5,046 bases of DNA from RGIG3701 sp964438515. GTDB taxonomy: Bacteria > Planctomycetota > Planctomycetia > Pirellulales > Thermoguttaceae. The translations under genes and the position numbers were made by a program. Below, in pieces: positions 1 to 4,842 of the stretch. The stretch is from NCBI GenBank assembly GCA_964438515.1, contig CAYTLK010000168.1:1-5046 (forward strand), written 5' to 3'. The notes beneath the pieces were generated by a model. The model ran no database searches and had not been told where the DNA came from. It saw only the letters and a program-made list of their open reading frames with translations. The number at the start of each line of letters is the position of its first letter. Within the stretch, counting starts at the first letter, position 1.

Positions 1-25
1 ATTCAACCAATCGGCTTGCGCCGAC

Positions 26-46
26 CCACCGGGGACTCACATCCCC
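26..46. repeat. Hairpin repeat, copy 1
   Basis: The core GGGGACTCACATCCCC (31-46) forms a perfect 5-bp stem, GGGGA/TCCCC, with a 6-base loop. It is preceded by CCACC. The same 21 bases recur exactly 100 bp further on. An 11-base upstream word, TTCAACCAATC, is also shared (2-12 and 114-124), but here a TCGGC/GCCGA mini-hairpin separates it from the core. I infer a dispersed intergenic repeat; copy number in the genome cannot be seen from this window. Confidence 0.7.
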
Positions 47-125
47 GGCTCGCCATCAATGAACGTACATCCTTTGGCGAGCGGCGGGTTTTTTGCCTGT
101 TGAACGTGCGTTCTTCAACCAATCA

Positions 126-146
126 CCACCGGGGACTCACATCCCC
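126..146. repeat. Hairpin repeat, copy 2
   Basis: This is an exact copy of the 21-base element at 26-46, with the same GGGGA/TCCCC stem (131-135 and 142-146). It is preceded by TTCAACCAATC (114-124) at a spacing 12 bases shorter than in copy 1, and followed on the plus strand by five A. Read on the minus strand, the five bases before the hairpin are therefore T, so no classic terminator is formed in that direction. Confidence 0.7.
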
Positions 147-190
147 AAAAAGCGTGCGTTCAGAACTCTTTCAAATGAATCTCCAAAATA

Positions 191-222
191 AGGCGGATGC
201 GGGCGAGACGCCTGCGTTCCCA
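191..222. repeat. GC-rich imperfect palindrome downstream of the secreted-protein gene
   Basis: As plus-strand RNA, 195-204 can pair with 210-219 around the loop GAGAC. This makes a 10-bp stem with three G-U wobbles. On the minus strand the wobbles become A-C mismatches, and the core GGC/GCC stem with flanking pairs remains. From memory, such elements (which translate in one frame as 'AGETPAFPG') occur as dispersed intergenic repeats in some PVC-group genomes; I cannot verify this here. It lies about 20 bp past the stop codon of the minus-strand gene, so a role as a transcript 3' end is possible. No strong U-tract follows it on that strand. Confidence 0.45.
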
Positions 223-226
223 GGAA

Positions 227-247
227 TTTTAAGTTTTAAGTTTTATT
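227..247. repeat. TTTTAAG heptamer tandem repeat at the gene end
   Basis: Two perfect TTTTAAG units (227-233, 234-240) and a degenerate third (241-247) run across the TAA stop codon (243-245) of the minus-strand gene. This is a short AT-rich tandem repeat with no recognised role. Confidence 0.5.
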
Positions 248-2429
248 TTCCTGCGGGTTTTGCGTCGAGAATGACACCGGTCGGACGCACAACGTCTGTA
301 ACGACCGGACCTGTAACGAGCGTCGTGGAGTTTTTCGCAAGGTCGCAAACGTCGATGCGGATGTATACTTTTCCCGGAACGCCTTCCGGAATGCGCCAGT
401 TGTAACGCCCGGAATTCTCGAGCGGCATCGGCGTCATCGCGCGCCACGGACCCTCCGTCGACGACGACCAGGAAAGAAGAACCGGATTGCTTCCAAAGTT
501 CAAATCTTCCGCGCCCCACGTGATTTCAAGGTCGCCGAACTCCGCCTGCAACTGAATTGTGTACAGCTGAACACGCGGGTTGATTCGATCAAGAACGACT
601 TCCATTTGAGGAGCGGCGCCCGACTGCGGACGTTCCATCCCGACGCCGGCGCCGTTGAAAATCAGGATTGCGAGGCCGTAACGTCCATCCGATTTCAGAT
701 CCATTTCGATGGGACTCGTGCAGTCTTTATCCTCCGCCATATACGTCCACGTTTGACCCGCGTCGAGCGTCCCCCAGAGTTCCACGCGGCCCACGCCGGA
801 AGATCCGACCATCGAAACATCGTAATCGACCGAGAGGCGCGGCGCGTTCATGTAACGGATTTTGCTGTTGATTCCTTCTTCGTTTGCGGAAGGAGTGTCG
901 CCGAGCATCAAAAGCATGTCGTCATTTGAAGACGTTTCGGAGGGTGCGGGAGCTGCGGAAGACGAACTTTCCAAATCCGTACTTTCCGTTGCTTCCGATG
1001 CGTCGAGCGAGGGGATTCCAGACGCGTCGAGGTCGATGCTGTCGAGTCCCAGCGAGTCCGGCGAGCTTAAATCCGGCGAGCTTAAATCGGTTGAAGCGTC
1101 CGTTGAAGCGTCAGACGCGGGAGATTCATCGGCTCCTAAATTTGTACTGTTTTCAGTTCTCGGTTTGGCGGTCACGTGTTCCTGTTCATTCGTCTGAAAC
1201 GCCGCGATCGGCTTGCTGTTTTGAATTCTGTACACAGGAAGCGAGACGTCGGGAATTGCGGAGGACGTTCGATCTTTCACGGAATAAATGACGATATTCG
1301 GATTTTGCGGCGTGATTTGGTTGGAGTTTTCTGCCGGATTTCCCATCGCGCCGGGCGTTGCGTCTGCGGTCGGCGACCATTGCGGACGGGCCGTTCCGGA
1401 ATTTTCAGCAGCGAGAGGCGAGCCAGACGGATTTCCGGACGAATTTCCAGACGGATTCTGCGGATTGTTTTTGTTCGCGTTCATGAGCGAATCCATCGGC
1501 TGACCGGTCGTATTTACGAGAATTCGCCACGTTGGAGACGGCGACTCGCCGGGGATTTCGGTTCCTTTTTGATCGACGACGCGCAGCGAAAACCAGAATT
1601 CACCGTCACTTCCAGTACGAATCGGAATGTCTTTGGAACTTTGAGCCTGAATTTGTTCGCGGGAAAGCGTTTGGTAGTTCTGCCACGTGACGCCGTTATT
1701 TCGGGAGACGTAAAGCCGCACCTCTTTCAGCTGATCGGGAGAGACCAGCGTAAGGAAATTTCCGTACGGTAAATGAAATACGCGCTGATTCACGGGAAAC
1801 GGGTCGGGAAGCGTCGAATTTCCAGTTCCGGAAGGAGTCGGTTTGACCGCCGGCGAGCCGAGAACGACCGTATTTCCAGACGATGCAGGAGGCGCGGCAG
1901 ACGAAGGCGCGGCGGTTGAAGGCGCGGCAGGCGGGTACGCGGCGGTACGGTTTCTGGGGGCGGAAGAGGGATTGTACGCGGCGGACGGGTTGAGGAGCCG
2001 GGTCGATTCCGACGGCTTCATGGCGGAAGTCGGGGTTGCGTAAGCGGTTCCAATGGGTGCGAAACCGTCATTTTGCGGAACGCTTCCATTAGAAGAAACT
2101 GCGGGATTTGCGGAAACTGCAGGAGTTGCAGGGCTTGCGGAATTTGCAGAGACTGCGGGAGTCGAACTGCTTTCCGCGTCGGCAAAACCGCTGGGAACGG
2201 AAGAGTCTGCGGCACCGGACGGATTGTTTTTCGCATCTTTTTTCATAAAAGGAGGACGAAGACGTTCGAAAAACTCTTTGGGCCCGGACTTTCCGGAATC
2301 CCCGGAATTGAACTGTGCGTAAACGTTTGCGGACGATCCAACGGCGACGCCAAGCGCAAGCGCAAAGACGCCAATTTCGGTGCCCATCCGACGCATTTCG
2401 TCTTTCCAGTTTCTGTCATTACGTTTCAT
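243..2429 (-). CDS. Secreted multi-domain beta-sandwich protein with Asp-box-like motifs and disordered linkers
   Basis: The 728-residue product has a signal peptide: a basic n-region, a hydrophobic stretch at about 19-31, and a likely cleavage after VYA (A38). Residues 39-207 are Ala/Ser/Pro/Asn-rich spacer. Module 1 (about 208-311) carries SRNNGVTW (242-249) and SDGEFWFSLRVVD (274-286). A second spacer (about 312-523) turns acidic, with DAST and DLSSP repeats. Module 2 (about 524-616) carries TLDAGQTW (554-561) and SDGRYGLAILIF (580-591) in the same order, so modules 1 and 2 look duplicated. Module 3 (about 617-720) ends in an Ig-like strand with VCDLAKN (694-700). S/T-x-D-x-G-x-T-W is the Asp-box pattern of beta-propellers and sialidases, but the few copies here sit in sandwich-like modules, so no sialidase activity is implied. 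The mature protein has only two cysteines, C570 and C695. I infer an extracytoplasmic structural or binding protein; function is unknown. The upstream start (2429) is favoured; ATG at 2394-2396 (residue 12) is an alternative that keeps the signal peptide. Confidence 0.9.
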   Translation of the reverse strand: MKRNDRNWKDEMRRMGTEIGVFALALGVAVGSSANVYAQFNSGDSGKSGPKEFFERLRPPFMKKDAKNNPSGAADSSVPSGFADAESSSTPAVSANSASPATPAVSANPAVSSNGSVPQNDGFAPIGTAYATPTSAMKPSESTRLLNPSAAYNPSSAPRNRTAAYPPAAPSTAAPSSAAPPASSGNTVVLGSPAVKPTPSGTGNSTLPDPFPVNQRVFHLPYGNFLTLVSPDQLKEVRLYVSRNNGVTWQNYQTLSREQIQAQSSKDIPIRTGSDGEFWFSLRVVDQKGTEIPGESPSPTWRILVNTTGQPMDSLMNANKNNPQNPSGNSSGNPSGSPLAAENSGTARPQWSPTADATPGAMGNPAENSNQITPQNPNIVIYSVKDRTSSAIPDVSLPVYRIQNSKPIAAFQTNEQEHVTAKPRTENSTNLGADESPASDASTDASTDLSSPDLSSPDSLGLDSIDLDASGIPSLDASEATESTDLESSSSAAPAPSETSSNDDMLLMLGDTPSANEEGINSKIRYMNAPRLSVDYDVSMVGSSGVGRVELWGTLDAGQTWTYMAEDKDCTSPIEMDLKSDGRYGLAILIFNGAGVGMERPQSGAAPQMEVVLDRINPRVQLYTIQLQAEFGDLEITWGAEDLNFGSNPVLLSWSSSTEGPWRAMTPMPLENSGRYNWRIPEGVPGKVYIRIDVCDLAKNSTTLVTGPVVTDVVRPTGVILDAKPAGK
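1057..1113 (-). repeat. In-frame tandem repeats in the acidic linker
   Basis: Two perfect 15-bp units (1057-1071 and 1072-1086) encode the repeated D-L-S-S-P pentapeptide. Next to them, two near-identical 12-bp units (1090-1101 and 1102-1113) encode D-A-S-T twice. Period lengths that are multiples of three and near-identical DNA suggest recent slippage expansion within the disordered spacer. Confidence 0.75.
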
Positions 2430-2432
2430 AGT

Positions 2433-2436
2433 TCCT
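2433..2436 (-). promoter_or_regulatory. Possible ribosome binding site of the secreted-protein gene
   Basis: The minus strand reads AGGA only 3 bases before the ATG at 2427-2429. This is closer than the usual 5-9 bases, so the site is weak. It leaves open the alternative start at 2394-2396, which has GGAAAG 5 bases upstream. Confidence 0.4.
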
Positions 2437-2444
2437 GATTCCGT

Positions 2445-2488
2445 TTTTAGGGATGTTTTAAGGATATTTTAAGGATATTTTAGGGATG
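2445..2488. repeat. Four tandem 11-bp repeats in the leader of the secreted-protein gene
   Basis: Four head-to-tail units of TTTTARGGATR lie at 2445-2455, 2456-2466, 2467-2477 and 2478-2488. The two outer units are TTTTAGGGATG and the two inner ones TTTTAAGGATA, a symmetric order. The period is about one helical turn, so a protein reading them would sit on one face of the DNA. On the minus strand they lie just downstream of the predicted -10 box. They would therefore fill roughly the first 40 transcribed bases of the 728-residue gene's mRNA. Likely an operator or leader element; the binding factor is unknown. Confidence 0.8.
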
Positions 2489-2491
2489 AGT

Positions 2492-2497
2492 ATTATA
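2492..2497 (-). promoter_or_regulatory. Predicted -10 box for the secreted-protein gene
   Basis: The minus strand reads a perfect TATAAT here, inside the 11-bp odd palindrome AGTATTATACT (2489-2499). Transcription would start near 2485, about 55 bases before the ATG. The -35 candidate at 17-bp spacing, TGCTGA (2515-2520), is poor, so an activator or an alternative sigma factor may be needed. Confidence 0.55.
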
Positions 2498-2499
2498 CT

Positions 2500-2737
2500 G
2501 ACACTATTTGAAATTCAGCATAAGCAGAATACGTCTCCTCCAATCCGAAACGCACTCTCTCACATCTACCGTATCGTCCCGCAAGCCTTTTTTATTGGAA
2601 AAACTTTAGAACACCGTCTCATATTGTGTATCTTGTTTATTTTACAAAATCGGAAAATTTGAAATATTCGTTAATGTCGGAAGGTGCAGGTGGACGATAA
2701 GTACTAGTGAAGATAAGATTTTCGTAAATTTTTAATT
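2500..2737. other. Divergent intergenic region, otherwise featureless
   Basis: This is the rest of the 323-bp gap between the two divergent start codons. It is AT-rich, especially 2590-2680. Only tiny open frames occur: nine codons at 2674-2700 on the plus strand, and about twenty near 2500-2560 on the minus strand; neither has a well-placed ribosome binding site. It should contain the promoter of the 449-residue membrane-protein gene, but I found no -35/-10 pair good enough to name. Confidence 0.5.
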
Positions 2738-2744
2738 GAGGGAG
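2738..2744 (+). promoter_or_regulatory. Shine-Dalgarno site of the membrane-protein gene
   Basis: GAGGGAG ends 8 bases before the ATG at 2753-2755. It is the strongest ribosome binding site in the window and fixes this start. Confidence 0.8.
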
Positions 2745-2752
2745 TAAAACTC

Positions 2753-4102
2753 ATGAACGATCAGCACGAGACGACGAAACCTGCAAACGCAAACGTTTCC
2801 GAGTTGGAAATGGTGGGAACGCTTCTTTTTGGTTCCATTTCTGACGTGTCGTCCGATAACGAATCCGCATCAGAACCTCAACAGACCGTCAAAACGTCGG
2901 CGGCCTCGGGACGGATGATTAATCTTGGTGCTCGAATCGCGCCGGAAAACGAACGTCGATGGGAAGAAGAAACGCGGGAAACGGTCGTCGCGAGTGTTTC
3001 TCCGATTTTGTCGGCTCCCTCTGCCGCGCCGGTTGAGACGAAACGAGAAACGGAAGTTTCCGCAGCGTCTGAAGTTTCTGGAACGTCTGAAGTTTCTGGA
3101 ACGGCAAACGTTTCTGCCGACGTAAAACCAGCGGCGCAGACGCCCTCGCACGAAAATCCGCTTTCGCGGCACCGTGAGCATTCGATTCCGTTTGTATATC
3201 GTGCATGTTTCTGCATCCTGTTCGTCTGTGCGGCTCTGTTGGGCTGGCAGGCGTACAACACGGAAAAAACCGATTCGAAGTCCGCGTCCTCTTCCGCTCC
3301 GGCGGTTGCGGCGGCTTCCGTTTCCGCACCCGAAAAGAAGGCGGATGTGAAACCGATTTCCGATACGGCTTTCGCAGATTTCAACGTTGTTCCGACTTTC
3401 GACGCAACGACGCCCGCAAGCAGTTTCAATTCCGGAAATTCCGGAAATTCCGGCGCTCCCACGGTTGCGACTGCGGTCAGCGAGGCTCAGATGGAAGAAG
3501 AATTTCCGCAGTTTAACCCGAATATGGGCTGCGAGATGGTTCCCGCTCAGACGTCCAGCGCCGTGGGATCGCCCGTCGTGATGAGTTCCGAGGAATCCTG
3601 TCCGACGTACAATCCGGCCCTTTTCGACCCGAATGCCGCCCCGAATTATGTTCCGGTTCCCGTTTCGGTTCCCGCTTCGGTTTCCGCACAGAATCCGGCA
3701 GTCGTTCCGGCTCCCGCACAAGTCGCGTCTTGGAATGCGGGTGCATCAATGGAAGAAGTTCCAGTTTACAACCCTGAAATCAGCAATTTCAACGGCTCCG
3801 TAGCGCACGCTCCGCAGGTTGCACCCCTCGCTCCCGCCGTCGGTTCCCAGGCGCAGCCCGCCTCGCCGCGCAAACTGGCTCGACCTTCTGCCTCCGCGCA
3901 GCCGACGCAAGCGGCGTATTCCGCACAGCCGACGCAAACCGTTCAGCCGATGTATGCAGCACAGCCGACGCAAGCGGCGTATTCCGTGCAATCTGCGGCT
4001 CCCGCAGCCCCAGTTGCGGTTCCCGCACCGGTTGAAGAAGCGTATCCGACTTTCAACCCCGGCGCCGGCGTCGACAACGCGCTCCCCGTGAGTTACTATT
4101 GA
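2753..4102 (+). CDS. Single-pass membrane protein with four acidic P-x-[FY]-N-P motifs in a disordered outer domain
   Basis: I do not recognise a named family. The 449-residue product begins with a polar, Glu/Ser/Thr-rich cytoplasmic part (1-143) containing a tandem SEVSGT repeat (107-118). One membrane segment lies at about 147-165, preceded by basic residues (R139, R141, R150). This predicts N-inside, C-outside topology. The outer part (166-449) is Ala/Pro/Val/Ser-rich and probably disordered. It carries EEEFPQFNP (248-256), EESCPTYNP (280-288), EEVPVYNP (334-341) and EEAYPTFNP (428-436), with a weaker relative VVPTFDA (212-218). Three AQPTQ repeats lie at 382-406. Cysteines C260 and C283 sit in or next to motif regions. 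The repeated short motif suggests multivalent binding to one partner in the periplasm or envelope; that is inference. The gene is divergent from the secreted-protein gene and ends before a strong terminator. Confidence 0.85.
   Translation: MNDQHETTKPANANVSELEMVGTLLFGSISDVSSDNESASEPQQTVKTSAASGRMINLGARIAPENERRWEEETRETVVASVSPILSAPSAAPVETKRETEVSAASEVSGTSEVSGTANVSADVKPAAQTPSHENPLSRHREHSIPFVYRACFCILFVCAALLGWQAYNTEKTDSKSASSSAPAVAAASVSAPEKKADVKPISDTAFADFNVVPTFDATTPASSFNSGNSGNSGAPTVATAVSEAQMEEEFPQFNPNMGCEMVPAQTSSAVGSPVVMSSEESCPTYNPALFDPNAAPNYVPVPVSVPASVSAQNPAVVPAPAQVASWNAGASMEEVPVYNPEISNFNGSVAHAPQVAPLAPAVGSQAQPASPRKLARPSASAQPTQAAYSAQPTQTVQPMYAAQPTQAAYSVQSAAPAAPVAVPAPVEEAYPTFNPGAGVDNALPVSYY
3068..3103 (+). 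repeat. 18-bp tandem repeat encoding SEVSGT
   Basis: Two perfect 18-bp units (3068-3085 and 3086-3103) encode S-E-V-S-G-T twice in the cytoplasmic part of the membrane protein. Identity at silent positions points to recent duplication. Confidence 0.8.
3428..3454 (+). repeat. 9-bp tandem repeat encoding NSG
   Basis: Three units of AATTCCGGA (last base changed to C in the third) encode N-S-G three times, residues 226-234. They form a flexible spacer just before the first P-x-[FY]-N-P motif. Confidence 0.8.
3899..3986 (+). repeat. 25-bp direct repeat encoding QPTQAAYS
   Basis: A perfect 25-bp word occurs at 3899-3923 and 3962-3986, 63 bp (21 codons) apart. A shorter copy covering QPTQ lies between them. 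Together they encode the AQPTQ repeats at residues 382-406 of the membrane protein, in the spacer before its last motif. Confidence 0.8.
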
Positions 4103-4120
4103 GATTAAAACGCCTCCGAC

Positions 4121-4168
4121 GCGGTTGGGTTTTGTGAGATTTTCACACCTCCCGACCGCATTTTTTTT
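4121..4168 (+). terminator. Rho-independent terminator after the membrane-protein gene
   Basis: GCGGTTGGG (4121-4129) pairs with CCCGACCGC (4151-4159), a 9-bp stem with one U-G wobble. An inner GTGA/TCAC stem (4134-4137 and 4143-4146) extends it. After one A come eight T (4161-4168). It lies 18 bases past the stop codon, so it should end most transcripts before the prepilin-peptidase-like gene. Confidence 0.85.
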
Positions 4169-4193
4169 GTGCGGCGAGAATTTCACGCAGACT

Positions 4194-4206
4194 CCACTGA
4201 AAGTGG
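4194..4206 (+). other. Small perfect hairpin before the prepilin-peptidase-like gene
   Basis: CCACT and AGTGG form a 5-bp stem around a GAA loop, about 40 bases before the predicted ATG. It may be a leader structure or chance; no clear promoter was found in 4169-4245. Confidence 0.3.
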
Positions 4207-4245
4207 AAACTGTTTCGGAAATCATTCCAATTATTGAGTCGTTTT

Positions 4246-4842
4246 ATGTTTTTGTACTATTTTCTGATTCTTTGGACGTTTTGTTTTGGTACGATTTTCG
4301 GAAGTTTCCTGAACGTCGTGATTTGGCGTCTCCCGCTGCATATGTCGCTCTCGTTTCCAGCCTCGCACTGTCCTCGGTGCGGCCGCCCGATTCGTAAGCG
4401 TCACAACGTTCCGATTCTGGGCTGGCTGGTGCTTCGCGGACGGTGTTACGACTGCAAAGCACCGATTTCTATACGCTATCCATTCGTCGAATTCCTCGGA
4501 GGTCTCGGTTTCGTTTTGATTTTCGCACCGATATGGTTTCCGTGGAGTCAGGACCCAGAATATCCTACGTATTTACTCCAGATTCACCTCCTTCATGGGA
4601 TTTCGAAAGCGGTTTGTTATTTAACGTTCCTCGCGATGGGACTCATTGTGCGGGACAAAAATCGGATTCCGATGCGTCTTTTTCTGTTTCCGATCCCATT
4701 TTTGCTTTTGACGTGTCAGTTCGTTTCCGGAATCGGACTGCTGTTGGGACTCGTTTTGAGCCGATTTTCTTTTTGCCGCAGTCGAGTCGGTCGAATTGTG
4801 TCCCTCTTTTTTTTCCTTTTTGCGATTCAAACCCTTCTTTGA
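4246..4842 (+). CDS. Prepilin peptidase N-terminal-domain protein lacking the catalytic aspartates
   Basis: The 198-residue membrane protein matches the N-terminal half of type IV prepilin peptidases (PilD/PulO, the cysteine-motif domain tied to methylation of the mature pilin N-terminus). It has GSFLNVVIWRLP (19-30), then two CxxC pairs, C42/C45 and C67/C70, within SHCPRCGRPI and GRCYDCKAPISIRYP. Membrane segments are likely at about 5-27, 84-100, 117-135, 145-171 and 183-198. Full enzymes then have a first catalytic Asp in an I-D-x-D-x-x-x-I-P-D context and a later G-x-G-D-x-K. Here the first site reads IVRDKNRIPM (134-143), with V135 at the catalytic position, and the chain stops before any GxGD. 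Full-length enzymes are usually about 250-300 residues. Aspartyl protease activity is therefore unlikely unless a partner supplies it. TTG at 4234 would add four residues; ATG at 4246 is preferred. No good ribosome binding site is seen for either. Confidence 0.85.
   Translation: MFLYYFLILWTFCFGTIFGSFLNVVIWRLPLHMSLSFPASHCPRCGRPIRKRHNVPILGWLVLRGRCYDCKAPISIRYPFVEFLGGLGFVLIFAPIWFPWSQDPEYPTYLLQIHLLHGISKAVCYLTFLAMGLIVRDKNRIPMRLFLFPIPFLLLTCQFVSGIGLLLGLVLSRFSFCRSRVGRIVSLFFFLFAIQTLL

Larger units (their letters stand above)
1..242. other. Non-coding region with clustered short inverted repeats
   Basis: No convincing gene is seen here; the open frames have no ribosome binding site and no protein-like composition. 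The stretch lies downstream of the minus-strand secreted-protein gene, whose stop codon is at 243-245. It is dense in small hairpins: TCGGC/GCCGA at 11-15 and 20-24 with a tetraloop; GGGGA/TCCCC at 31-46 and again at 131-146; GCTCGCC/GGCGAGC at 48-54 and 76-82, with six T at 89-94; GTTGAA/TTCAAC at 99-104 and 114-119; and a longer stem at 195-219. The word TGCGTTC recurs at 107-113, 155-161 and 213-219. This looks like an intergenic repeat cluster of the REP/BIME kind rather than a gene. Part of it may end transcription of the minus-strand gene. Confidence 0.6.

Noticed and set aside
1..146. CRISPR array
   Set aside because: Only two repeat copies, palindromic core, 79-bp spacing between copies and no further units or cas genes.
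16..405. A 129-residue plus-strand open frame over the left hairpin region and the end of the secreted-protein gene
   Set aside because: It has no ribosome binding site, runs antisense over the conserved C-terminal module, and its first half is a translation of the hairpin repeats.
724..1703. Sialidase or BNR-propeller enzyme call for the secreted protein
   Set aside because: Only two Asp-box-like motifs more than 300 residues apart, no Arg-triad context, and surrounding strands fit beta-sandwich modules better.
1176..1772. A 198-residue plus-strand open frame inside the secreted-protein gene
   Set aside because: It is Arg-rich shadow sequence opposite the signal-peptide-bearing protein, without a start context or motif.
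2500..2562. Short minus-strand frame with a GGAGGAG word nearby
   Set aside because: The GGAGGAG is 13 bases from the next ATG, which opens only five codons; the longer GTG-initiated version contains GGAGGAG inside it and has no site of its own.
2674..2700. Nine-codon open frame upstream of the membrane-protein gene as a leader peptide
   Set aside because: No ribosome binding site, no run of regulatory codons and no attenuator-like hairpin after it.
2870..3721. A 283-residue minus-strand open frame opposite the membrane-protein gene
   Set aside because: It is Arg/Gly/Asn-rich as expected for the complement of Ala/Pro/Phe codons, has no domain signature, and lies opposite a gene with a strong ribosome binding site, membrane segment and repeated motif.
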